Part shown: piece by piece, positions 10,501-17,904 of the stretch
Layout: each line of letters opens with the position of its first letter
Numbering within the stretch: position 1 is the stretch's first letter
Assembly (NCBI GenBank): GCA_029906195.1
Contig: JARWSJ010000001.1
Location: forward strand, 682,001 to 746,000
Direction: 5' to 3'
From: Chitinophagaceae bacterium 26-R-25
Lineage (GTDB): Bacteria > Bacteroidota > Bacteroidia > Chitinophagales > Chitinophagaceae
DNA: 64,000 nt
Program-made: the position numbers and the translations under genes
The notes under the pieces: generated by a model
What the model was told of the DNA's origin: nothing
The model's input: only the letters and a program-made list of their open reading frames with translations
Database searches by the model: none

Positions 10501-10708
10501 AACTGAAAAGCTGATGCGTGCAACAAAAAATACCGTGCGAACTGTACAAATATTTGCGAGGGCGAGCAATCTGTTTACACTAACGAAGTACACTGGTCTT
10601 GATCCTGAAGTGAATGCATTTGGTTCATCAGCGCTGCAATCGGGTTATGATGAGATAACGATGCCGCAAAACAAAATGTACCAGGTCGGTTTCAATGTTG
10701 GATTGTAG
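7547..10708 (+). CDS. SusC/RagA-family TonB-linked outer-membrane transporter (pair 1)
   Basis: This 1053-residue protein is the TonB-dependent channel of a SusCD importer. It has a signal peptide to about residue 27 (ending MLHAQD), a carboxypeptidase-D-like regulatory domain at about 36-110 (GASIRVKGSKKGTTSDENG), a plug starting near EIVVVGYGNERKRNITGS and including LIVIDGMP and SIEILKDAYATSIYGSRG, and a 22-strand-type barrel to the C-terminal FNVGL. Its partner SusD follows after 19 bases. The substrate is unknown: no glycoside hydrolase, lyase or peptidase adjoins it, only thioredoxin-like proteins and the kelch-like lipoprotein. It lacks the AACGATTGCGTA site found before the pectin SusC genes. 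Confidence 0.96.
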   Translation: MALGKHICKHIVYLVAMSCMSIMLHAQDTKSPVRKVEGTVNSEKDGAVIPGASIRVKGSKKGTTSDENGKFHLVVRPGDTLVVTAVGFAKLETPCNKDVLPALRLLSASKDMNEIVVVGYGNERKRNITGSITSISGAELNKAADISFDNAINGKAAGVNVLSSSGVPGSATAITIRGLSTLNPDGNQPLIVIDGMPVYGSGKNTNTSSFRNSTTATASFGGVNVSNNLTPEQSFENNPLASLNPADIESIEILKDAYATSIYGSRGSAGVILITTKKGNKGKTSFNVRYTAGAVQPIGKYSLLDGPQYNDIYTTYYKELGANKIFNSPYNTNWQDEVTRTAFTQQADVSMAGGTDKAQFFISGSYTDQPSYVINNDYKRYTGRVNVNYQASKAISLGVNMSMNYSANSSMNAPAIYRAAITKAPNLPVKDSSGNYYYGIGTNPYGKLDANPVADANLNTNTLNVSDALGNIFLQYKPYAWLSLRSEFGTQFTSSNAYTRRVKLPSGFGDDAVQSTANNRKIVVNNTINFLKTFSGNHYINAIVGQSYEQSNESTTGIGGYGFFNDNIKSITAANRRYVSSALNQKWALVSYFARANYEFENKYLAGITYRIDGSSRFASNNRYVGFPSFSAGWRISQESFLKDVKWITDLKVRGSLGYSGNNSTTSYYGSQGQYVINSDNITYAGTPILQMAQPDNPNLKWERTRSVDIGLDATLFDSRLTVVFDYYQRRIKDMILSSAIPLYQGWTSQPQNIGDMMNKGLELTITSDIIRRKNFSWALNFNISRNTNKIVKLNFGGEEVGLANDAYKYMKEGEPAAQFFLYTWQGVDPMTGNPLWNDNKGGVSTIPPASLFAVVNDVNDFRKPYGTSLPDFFGGLGNTFTYKNWELNAFLSFSYGGKMINGAKATLLTYATADAANLGTDILDHWLVPGHTTDIPKLANASITTSPGSASSTMDFTTSRTISRFLEDASYLRLRTLSLAYNVRTEKLMRATKNTVRTVQIFARASNLFTLTKYTGLDPEVNAFGSSALQSGYDEITMPQNKMYQVGFNVGL

Positions 10709-10727
10709 ATTTTAAAGAGAAGTAACC

Positions 10728-12158
10728 ATGACAAAAAAAATATTTCCCTTACTGTTTTTTATCACGGCAATTTCAATAAATGCCTGCAATAAAAAGCTTG
10801 ACATATCACCAGAGAATACATTGGTAGACAAGGATGTGTTTGCCACAGCAAGTGGTGCCGAACAGGCTTTGATGGAGGGCTACTATAACCTGTTTGGCTC
10901 TGCCACACAATACATCGCTTATACGTTCGGCGATTTCACAACTGCCACAATGAATCATGCCATTAACTATGATGCCTATGTAACCGGCACAGCACTACCT
11001 ACCGATTACAGCGTGGTAGGAATGTGGACAGAATATTTTCAAACTGTCAACATTGCCAATAACGTGATTGATAAGATCCCGCGTTTTGGTCAGTTTGAGC
11101 AGGCGAAGAAAGATCAGTATATAGCAGAAGCAAAGTTTATTCGTGCATACGCTTATCTCGATTTGCTTAAACTATATGGCGATGGGGCTTTGACGGGTAA
11201 AATGGATGGTCTTGGATTACCATTACAATTGACGCCGTTCCAGGGTTATAAGACAGGACAAGTCATTCCCCGCTCTACCAACGGCGAGATTTACAACAGC
11301 ATTATTAAAGACCTTACCGAGGCGGTCGCTATATTACCTGAGAAACAAACGAATGATCTCAACACAAGATCACGTGCCACAAAAGGCGGAGCCAATGCGT
11401 TGCTTGCAAGATGTTACTTGTATATGGGAAAGTTCAAAGAAGCAGCCGATGCTGCGAAGATTGTGTTGGATGAAACAGGTACCTACTCAATTGTGAATGA
11501 TCTTTCGCAATTGTTTCCTGCAAATCCTTCCGGAACGACCCAGAATCTTACAACGGAACACATACTTGCTTTCCCTGTGAGCCAGATGATAGGCACAACT
11601 ACATCGGTTAGCAATAATGTGGGGTCCACTTATTATTTCAAGCGTGCATTCTGGATCAACAAGAATTTTATGAACGAGTTTGAAAGTGGTGACTTGCGCG
11701 TGAGCCAGTTGATGTTTAAAGGAGATCAGATATACAATACTGATCGCCTGAATGATTACACAACTTTCAAATTCAATAACCCAAACAGCAGGGACAATGT
11801 ACCTGTGATACGATTGGCTGAAGTAATGTTGATTCGTGCAGAGGCTTTGGCAAGAACGCAGGGCGTAAATGTTGAATCAATTACATTGCTGAATAAAATA
11901 AGAAATCGCTCCCTGCCCAATGCTACACCTTTTACCAGTGCTGATTTTGCGGACGCCAATGCATTGATTGAAAAAATATTGCAGCAACGAAAATTTGAAC
12001 TGGCCTTCGAAGGATTTTATCGCTACGATTTAATGCGTACAGGAAAACCTTTGCAGTCACCAGACTTGCCTGAAGCCAAAAAAGTATTGCCAATACCACA
12101 AAGTGAAATTGATATTTCTAATGGTCTTATAAAACAAAATACAGGATACGCACCTTAG
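10728..12158 (+). CDS. SusD/RagB-family substrate-binding lipoprotein (pair 1)
   Basis: This 476-residue surface lipoprotein has the lipobox SINAC with Cys20. It shows the SusD hallmarks: an N-terminal KKLDISPENTLVDKDVFAT segment, TPR-like helices (AEAKFIRAYAYLDLLKLYG), and the C-terminal RND region VIRLAEVMLIRAEAL and FEGFYRYDLMRTGK. It caps the SusC channel encoded just upstream (19-base gap), so the two form one complex. It is somewhat short for the family but complete at both ends. The ligand is unknown. Confidence 0.95.
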   Translation: MTKKIFPLLFFITAISINACNKKLDISPENTLVDKDVFATASGAEQALMEGYYNLFGSATQYIAYTFGDFTTATMNHAINYDAYVTGTALPTDYSVVGMWTEYFQTVNIANNVIDKIPRFGQFEQAKKDQYIAEAKFIRAYAYLDLLKLYGDGALTGKMDGLGLPLQLTPFQGYKTGQVIPRSTNGEIYNSIIKDLTEAVAILPEKQTNDLNTRSRATKGGANALLARCYLYMGKFKEAADAAKIVLDETGTYSIVNDLSQLFPANPSGTTQNLTTEHILAFPVSQMIGTTTSVSNNVGSTYYFKRAFWINKNFMNEFESGDLRVSQLMFKGDQIYNTDRLNDYTTFKFNNPNSRDNVPVIRLAEVMLIRAEALARTQGVNVESITLLNKIRNRSLPNATPFTSADFADANALIEKILQQRKFELAFEGFYRYDLMRTGKPLQSPDLPEAKKVLPIPQSEIDISNGLIKQNTGYAP

Positions 12159-12202
12159 TTGTTCTTTACTCTTAACAATTTGATTCCATTTAAAAACAAA
12201 AA

Positions 12203-13018
12203 ATGAAGTGTATGAAATTTTTTGATCGGGCCCTAATGCTCGCAGGTTTGATATTTGTGTCTGCGAATAGCTTGTTTGCCCAGGACTCTGTTCGTTTTCA
12301 AAACATAGGTTTTGATGAGGCCGTAGCAAAAGCCAAAAAATATAACAAAGTTGTTTTTGTTGATGTGCAGATGGCAAAGCCGTCTCCGGCAAATTTGCAG
12401 GCAGATAAAGAAGTTTTTACCGCTGATTCGATTGTTCGTTATTTCAACGATCACTGCATTAGTATCAAAATGAACATGACTACCGAAGAAGGCAAAAAGT
12501 TTGCACCACATTTAGCCATGCTCATGTATCCGGCTTATGTTTTTTATGCCGGAAATGGCGATCAGCTGGACTTTACGAATGCCGGCTCTGTTGTCAAAGA
12601 TCCCAATGTGTTGATGGGTAAAGCTCGCAGTTCAATGGCTGTGGCAAAAGTTAAAAACGATAACAAGCGATCTATCACTTTCACCGAAAACAACTGGGCC
12701 TCCATTTTGGCACAGGCGAAAAAAGAGCACAAGCTCGTGTTTGTAGATGCATATACACAATGGTGCAGACCGTGCATCATGATGGCAAAGGATGTGTTTA
12801 CGCTGGATATAGTAGCAGATTTCTACAATAAAAACTTTATTAACGTTAGCCTCGACATGGAAAAAGGCGAAGGCCCTGCACTGGCAAAGAAATATAGCGT
12901 GAACGCTTACCCATCTTTCCTCTATATCAACGGAGATGGTAAACTCGTATCCCGCGACGGTGGCTACCAGGAAGCGGATAGTTTTATTGACGCAGGGAAG
13001 AAAGCGATGAGCAATTAA
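12203..13018 (+). CDS. Exported tandem thioredoxin-fold protein, only second domain with CxxC
   Basis: This 271-residue protein has a signal peptide to about residue 26 (ending SLFAQD). It carries two thioredoxin-like folds. The first (about 30-145) begins VVFVDVQMAKPSPAN and lacks a CxxC pair, so it is redox-inactive or a binding domain. The second (about 155-268) has YTQWCRPC with C188 and C191 and a cis-Pro in VNAYPSFLYI. It lies 44 bases after SusD and before a TlpA gene. The likely role is periplasmic thiol chemistry linked to the SusCD locus; the partner is not known. A second possible ATG three codons in gives nearly the same protein. Confidence 0.85.
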   Translation: MKCMKFFDRALMLAGLIFVSANSLFAQDSVRFQNIGFDEAVAKAKKYNKVVFVDVQMAKPSPANLQADKEVFTADSIVRYFNDHCISIKMNMTTEEGKKFAPHLAMLMYPAYVFYAGNGDQLDFTNAGSVVKDPNVLMGKARSSMAVAKVKNDNKRSITFTENNWASILAQAKKEHKLVFVDAYTQWCRPCIMMAKDVFTLDIVADFYNKNFINVSLDMEKGEGPALAKKYSVNAYPSFLYINGDGKLVSRDGGYQEADSFIDAGKKAMSN

Positions 13019-13092
13019 GGATTAGGAATTAGGAATTAGGAGTTGGAAAGACTCTTAGTGAACCTTAGTGGCCTTAGTGTCTTAGTGGTAAA
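13019..13092. repeat. AGGAATT tandem array followed by inverted CACTAAG array
   Basis: Immediately after the thioredoxin stop, AGGAATT-type units repeat three to four times (13019-13042). A reverse-oriented CTTAGTG array ending CTTAGTGGTAA (13057-13092) follows. The 115-residue open frame starting at 13043 reads through this array and is not a gene. Confidence 0.7.
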
Positions 13093-13217
13093 GAGAGACT
13101 TACAAGAAAATAAGTTTAGTCCCAGTAGAAATTGTCAGTGGGGCAACAAAACCGCTGCAGGAGCTGCTATGCCGCATGGTTTCAATACATACAAATTAAA
13201 AGTTCAAAATAAACAAA

Positions 13218-14384
13218 ATGAAAAAGTTGTTAGTGGTTGCTGGTGCATTGCTTGCCATCAGTACGTTACAGGCGCAAAAGAAAGTTGCGAAGAAATACAT
13301 TATCATCAAAGGGAAGGTTCAGTTTACAAACCCGGCTCCTCAGACTCACTTGAACAAAGTATGGCTGACCAAAAGCAAGGGTTGGGATAAAATAACATAC
13401 GACTCCGCAGATGTTGCTGCCGATGGAACCTGGCAATTGAAAGTTGATGCAACCGTGCCGAGTATATATACAGTAGACATCATCAAATGGGATAGGGTAA
13501 CGGTGTTTACAGATTCATCCATGACGATCAACTGCAGAGGGTATGATACCGCAAAAATCAAAGTTAAAAACCCTCCCTACATTTTTGTGGAAGGTTCGGC
13601 AGACAATAATTTCATCAATCTTGTTGATCACATGGTTTACCGTAATTATCAATCAATGATTGCGGATAGTAAAGAAATGTATTACGCAGATAAGGCAGGA
13701 GACTCTGTGTGGTCTGATTACCTTAAAAAGAAAGATCCTTACAAGGTACTCAGCGAAGATTTTAAAGATAGGCTGAAAGTATTGATACATGCATATCGAA
13801 ATCGTCCTGTAGTTGTGTATGGCCTTGGTATGTTGAATTGGGAGAAAGACCAGGACATTATCATGCCCATTCTCGCTGATTTAAATAAGCGTTATCCATG
13901 GTTCAAAGACGGTGCACAGATGAAGGCCGACATGGAAGATAAAATGGCTAAAGCAAATTCGCTTAAACCAGGAATGCCTGTGCCAGCGATTTCTTACCCT
14001 GATAACAATGGTGTAATGCAAGGACTTGAACAATATAAAGGCAAGTATGTGCTGATCGATTTCTGGGCTAGCTGGTGCGGTCCATGCAGACAAGCAATTC
14101 CAAGAGTGAAGGACTTGTATGAAAAATACAAAGACAAAGGTTTTGATATCGTGAGTGTTTCAATAGATGATAGCAAAAAAGCGTGGGCGAAAGCAATGGA
14201 AGAGGAAGGAATGCCATGGAAGCAATTGTTAAGTCCTGATAAAAATGCAACGATGAAGAACTTTCTTTTCTCGGGCATACCAACTATTTACCTGATTGAT
14301 AAACAAGGCAACATTGTAAGCAAGTACACCGGTTTTTCGGCTGAATCAGCGAAAGAGATTGAGAAGGTTTTGAGTAATGGATAA
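13218..14384 (+). CDS. TlpA-like thiol-disulfide oxidoreductase (second copy in locus)
   Basis: This 388-residue exported protein has a signal peptide to about residue 19 (LLAISTLQAQ). A beta-sandwich N-terminal half (IIIKGKVQFTNPAP, WLTKSKGWDKITYDSADV) is followed by a TlpA/Redoxin domain at about 255-385 with WASWCGPC (C283-box; redox Cys287 and Cys290) and cis-Pro in GIPTIYLID. The architecture and size match the protein at 4489-5694, with which it brackets the SusC/SusD pair. It is expected to be a periplasmic disulfide reductase. The gap before it holds only repeats. Confidence 0.92.
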   Translation: MKKLLVVAGALLAISTLQAQKKVAKKYIIIKGKVQFTNPAPQTHLNKVWLTKSKGWDKITYDSADVAADGTWQLKVDATVPSIYTVDIIKWDRVTVFTDSSMTINCRGYDTAKIKVKNPPYIFVEGSADNNFINLVDHMVYRNYQSMIADSKEMYYADKAGDSVWSDYLKKKDPYKVLSEDFKDRLKVLIHAYRNRPVVVYGLGMLNWEKDQDIIMPILADLNKRYPWFKDGAQMKADMEDKMAKANSLKPGMPVPAISYPDNNGVMQGLEQYKGKYVLIDFWASWCGPCRQAIPRVKDLYEKYKDKGFDIVSVSIDDSKKAWAKAMEEEGMPWKQLLSPDKNATMKNFLFSGIPTIYLIDKQGNIVSKYTGFSAESAKEIEKVLSNG

Positions 14385-14447
14385 TTGAAAATTGAAAGTT
14401 GAAAATGATGAACGGGGTTCCCGGTAGAGACGCGTTGAACGCGTCTC
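14384..14447. repeat. TTGAAAG-unit array plus single REP-like GTAG hairpin
   Basis: TTGAAAATTGAAAGTTGAAA follows the TlpA stop directly. At 14424 a GTAG tetranucleotide precedes the perfect palindrome of arm GAGACGCGTT (14427-14447, 1-base centre). A tail CACCCTGATG follows at about 14454-14463 and recurs behind the hairpin at 37501. GTAG followed by a hairpin is the accepted signature of bacterial REP elements. Confidence 0.75.
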
Positions 14448-14539
14448 CCGTAACACCCTGATGCCGCTACATCAACGTCATTATGACGCATGCACAGCGC
14501 TTTCGATTTTAACGTACAGAAACAAAAAACTAAATTCCG

Positions 14540-15037
14540 ATGAAATATAAATATATACTAGTCCTGTTTTTCTGCGTAGCTACGTATTATTCTTCGTTTG
14601 CACAAATGCAAGCGGCGCAAAAACTAACCTGGGATTTTGATACAACAGTCAGGTTCCAGAAACCTGTTCCTGTGTTGTGGGATGCTATTAAAAATCCTGC
14701 GACATGGGCAACGATAAGTAATGGCTACATCAAATCCATCGATGTAAAGGGAGAAACCCAGAATCTGAAACGCGAGATCACTTTTGCCGACGGCAGTAAA
14801 AGAAAAGATGAAGTGACACAATATCAGGCGGAATACAAATTTATTGTGCTAAAGATCGTCGATCCGGTTCCTGCGTCTATAACGGCCAACACGCTTGCAT
14901 TTCATGCGGCAACAGAAGGAGAGGGCATTTCAAGCCTGCATGTTTTCTTCAGAGCAGAAGGAGATGACGCACAAAAGGCGGTTTTGATAAGTGCGTTGAA
15001 GAAAGAGGTTGCAAATTATATGGAAGGGTTGAGGTAA
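14540..15037 (+). CDS. Exported SRPBCC-like (START/Bet v 1 fold) protein
   Basis: This 165-residue protein has a signal peptide to about residue 21 (YYSSFAQ). The body reads like the polyketide_cyc2/SRPBCC lipid- or ligand-binding fold: an early VPVLWDAIKNPATWATIS, a central KREITFADGSKRKDEV strand pair and a C-terminal amphipathic helix (ISALKKEVANYMEGL). The assignment rests on overall pattern and length. No ligand or pathway can be named. It is convergent with the nitric oxide reductase gene, with an inverted repeat between their stops. Confidence 0.65.
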   Translation: MKYKYILVLFFCVATYYSSFAQMQAAQKLTWDFDTTVRFQKPVPVLWDAIKNPATWATISNGYIKSIDVKGETQNLKREITFADGSKRKDEVTQYQAEYKFIVLKIVDPVPASITANTLAFHAATEGEGISSLHVFFRAEGDDAQKAVLISALKKEVANYMEGLR

Positions 15038-15149
15038 TTGAAAATTGAAAGTTGAAAGTTGAAAATGGAGAAAGAAAGCCCACTCGAACACTTCAGTCTA
15101 GACTTCTCTCTCCAAATCATTTTCAACCTTCAACTTTCAATTTTCAATT
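15037..15149. repeat. Inverted TTGAAAG/CTTTCAA arrays between convergent genes
   Basis: A run of TTGAAA(A/G) units at 15037-15067 faces the inverse array at 15117-15149, with a spacer of about 50 bases. The right arm abuts the stop of the nitric oxide reductase gene and the left arm abuts the stop of the SRPBCC gene, so the structure may also end transcription from both sides. Confidence 0.8.
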
Positions 15150-17442
15150 AAATTTCCGCTTCCTCCAGTTCAGCCTTCCTTGTTTTTCTTAGATCAGTTG
15201 ATGCTTTTTTTGTTGCTTTTATTGGTTTAAGTTTAAATACAAACAAGACCAATACAAAACAGCCTACAGCGAATATTACATCCCCCGGAACGCGCAGCCA
15301 GCGCAATGCTTGCATGGTAGGCGTTTGCAGAAACTCTGCTGATCTTGCATACCAGTAGCCTTTATCGACAGATGCGATCACTTGCAGCAAACCTATTGGC
15401 AACAGGCTTCCAACCACCATCAGCAGTAAGCCGATGTTCATTGACCAAAAGGCGAAACGAAGACTCTTGTTTTGCCATCCCTTGTCTTGAGTAAGACCGC
15501 GCAACGCAAACAACATCAGGCCGATTCCCAACATTCCATACACACCAAACAAAGCGGCGTGACCATGTACAGGAGTTGTATTTAAGCCTTGCATATAGTA
15601 CAATGCGATCGGTGGATTGATGATGAAACCAAAGATACCTGCGCCGAGGAAATTCCAAAAAGCAACGGCGATGAAACAATAGATTGGCCATTTGTAAGCA
15701 CTTATCCATGGAGTTGATTTACTCACTTTGTAGTTGTGCAACGCTTCATGTCCGATCAACACAAGCGGTACCACTTCCAATGCACTGAAGGATGCACCCA
15801 GAGCCAGCACTGCTGTTGGTGTTGCGGTAAAATACAAATGGTGGAATGTTCCAAGTATACCTCCTGCAAGGAAAATGATGGTTGCAAACAAAACAGATGT
15901 TGTTGCAGATTTTATATTCAACAGTCCCATACGACTAAATATAAATGCAGATACGACAGTTGCAAACACTTCGAAGAAACCTTCTACCCAAAGGTGTACA
16001 ACCCACCATCTCCAGTATTCTGCTATGGCGAGGTGTGTTTGTCTGCCATACATCAATCCGGCACTATAGAATAATGCAATGGCAATAGAGGAAATGATAA
16101 ACAGTAACAGTAAGTGGCGGCTTTCATTTTTTTGTTTTAATGCAGGCATCAATGCTCTCAACATTAAAACAAGCCAAATAACAAGGCCCGCCAGCAATAG
16201 GATTTGCCAAACCCTTCCCAATTCTATATACTCATATCCCTGGTGACCCCAAAGAAAATTATTTACCAATCCAAACTTTTGCATGATGCCCAACCATTCG
16301 CCCAACAATGATCCGCCCACCACTACGATCAGTGCACCAAACAAAATGTTTACACCCAGCTTCTGATATTTTGGCTCATATCCTGACACAAGTGGTGCCA
16401 TATACAAACCTGTTGCCAGCCAGGAAGTTGCTATCCAAAATATGGCCAGTTGCACGTGCCAGCTTCTTGAAACCGATTCCGGTAAAAATTTTGACAGAGG
16501 AAAGCCAAACAGACCATTCCCTTCAACACCATAGTGAGCTGTAATAATGCCGGCTAATATTTGCACGATGATTAACGCCGACACTATGCGGAAATATTTC
16601 AGTGTCGCTTTCATCGAGTCGGTCTTTTTAATAGACGCTAAAGGATCCGTAGCAGGAAGTTTTTCTACATGGTCCTCCTCTTTGTTTTTCGCGTGATAGA
16701 AGATCAACAATGCAACACCCGCAAGCAAAATGATCACGCTAAATCCCGTCCAGAAAACAAGAGAAGAAGCGGGTTTGTTCCCAATCACCTCATCAGCCGG
16801 CCAGTTATTCGTGTATGTTATTTTTTCTCCCGGCCTCACAGTGCTGCATACCCATGATGTCCAGAAAAAGAAGGCATTCATTTTTTGCATTCTTCCCTGC
16901 TCTTTAATTGTATTCAGGGGAATCGCGTAAAAATTACGAAGTGAATCATAAGACGGGTCATTCATGAACAGCTTTGCATAGTGTTGTGATAGAAAATCAA
17001 AAGCTTCTGCTCTTTCTTTTGTCAGCACAATTTTGTCTGCAGTTTTGTCAAAAGTATTGGTGCGGATATTTTGTTGAAGCTTTGAAGTTAGATATGCTTT
17101 TTGTTCTTCGTTTAATGATTCAAATCTTTTTGCAAAGCCTGCAACTGCCCATCTGTCTAAGATGTAGTTTGCTTCTCTGTGCAGATAGTCAGCGTTCCAG
17201 TCTGGCGCAATATAACTGCCGTGCCCCCAAATGCTACCAACAGTTTGTCCCCCGATAGATTGCCAAATGTTTTGGCCATCCTTTATTTCCTGTCCTGTAA
17301 ACAACACTTGTCCATCAGCAGTAGTTACTGATGCGGGAATAGGAGGGGCAGATAGATAAATATCGCGACCATAGTAGATAAGTACGGCAAAAGAAATACA
17401 AATAACGGCACATAGGGCCAACCATAATTTTCTTGTTTGCAT
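15148..17442 (-). CDS. norZ: Quinol-dependent nitric oxide reductase (qNOR, NorZ)
   Basis: This 764-residue single-subunit enzyme reduces 2 NO to N2O using quinol at the cytoplasmic membrane. The N-terminal region (about 40-230) is the cytochrome-c-like periplasmic domain without a CxxCH heme site (DGQNIWQSIGGQTVGSIWGHG), which separates qNOR from cNOR. The 12-helix NorB core follows, with His ligands in SWHVQLAIFW, VHLWVEGFFEVF, GTFHHLYFTATPT, VLIGHEALHNY and TPVHGHAALFGVYG. The length is normal for qNOR. It appears as a single gene with no nos or nir genes near it, so it is more likely to serve NO detoxification than a full denitrification pathway. Confidence 0.95.
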   Translation of the reverse strand: MQTRKLWLALCAVICISFAVLIYYGRDIYLSAPPIPASVTTADGQVLFTGQEIKDGQNIWQSIGGQTVGSIWGHGSYIAPDWNADYLHREANYILDRWAVAGFAKRFESLNEEQKAYLTSKLQQNIRTNTFDKTADKIVLTKERAEAFDFLSQHYAKLFMNDPSYDSLRNFYAIPLNTIKEQGRMQKMNAFFFWTSWVCSTVRPGEKITYTNNWPADEVIGNKPASSLVFWTGFSVIILLAGVALLIFYHAKNKEEDHVEKLPATDPLASIKKTDSMKATLKYFRIVSALIIVQILAGIITAHYGVEGNGLFGFPLSKFLPESVSRSWHVQLAIFWIATSWLATGLYMAPLVSGYEPKYQKLGVNILFGALIVVVGGSLLGEWLGIMQKFGLVNNFLWGHQGYEYIELGRVWQILLLAGLVIWLVLMLRALMPALKQKNESRHLLLLFIISSIAIALFYSAGLMYGRQTHLAIAEYWRWWVVHLWVEGFFEVFATVVSAFIFSRMGLLNIKSATTSVLFATIIFLAGGILGTFHHLYFTATPTAVLALGASFSALEVVPLVLIGHEALHNYKVSKSTPWISAYKWPIYCFIAVAFWNFLGAGIFGFIINPPIALYYMQGLNTTPVHGHAALFGVYGMLGIGLMLFALRGLTQDKGWQNKSLRFAFWSMNIGLLLMVVGSLLPIGLLQVIASVDKGYWYARSAEFLQTPTMQALRWLRVPGDVIFAVGCFVLVLFVFKLKPIKATKKASTDLRKTRKAELEEAEI

Positions 17443-17904
17443 ATTGGTTATAGGTTTGTTTTTTATGTAAACAGTTGTCTTTAAAACTTGCCAACTTTAG
17501 CGCACAAACTTCCCCGAAGGCTTAGCAGATAAGTCTCTGGTAGCGCTTAAAAAAAATGGCAGGGACATGCAATCGATGTTATTCGGAAGTGTATTGTTAG
17601 GATTTTTAAAAACGAAACGCAACTTCATAATTATCCGGTAACTGCTGAAATAGCCTCTGGTTAATGCTTTGAAGACCGCTGCAGTTAATGATTGCACAAA
17701 ATTAATTAATAAAGGATAAAAATGTCTTTTATTGAAGGGTGATTTTCGTCAGGTGTTATCTCGGATCTCACACAAAGGCGCAAAATGAAAGAATAAAGGA
17801 CGTAAAGGGTTCACGCCGGAGCGGAGGGAAATAGCATGCTCACCAATTGAACTTCACAAACATGACTTGAAGAAAGATAGTATCTTGAGTGAATAAATAA
17901 TAAA
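17443..17904. other. Divergent intergenic region upstream of norZ
   Basis: This 462-base space between norZ (-) and the hypothetical gene at 17905 (+) has no repeat of the families seen elsewhere and no convincing gene. A 66-residue minus frame at 17497-17697 has no start context or recognisable composition. Reading minus, TAATTTTG at about 17697-17704 fits the Bacteroidota -7 consensus TAnnTTTG, but no clear -33 TTG lies at the right distance. No FNR-type or NsrR-type palindrome was recognised. Confidence 0.4.

Noticed and set aside
13043-13390. 115-codon plus frame between the thioredoxin and TlpA genes
   Set aside because: It starts inside the repeat array and overlaps the TlpA gene out of frame; its composition is not protein-like.
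17497-17697. 66-codon minus frame upstream of norZ
   Set aside because: No recognisable family, no start context, and it lies in the likely promoter region.
17697-17704. TAATTTTG (minus strand) as the norZ promoter -7 element
   Set aside because: Fits the Bacteroidota consensus, but no matching -33 element was seen and such octamers are common in AT-rich gaps; kept only as a remark.
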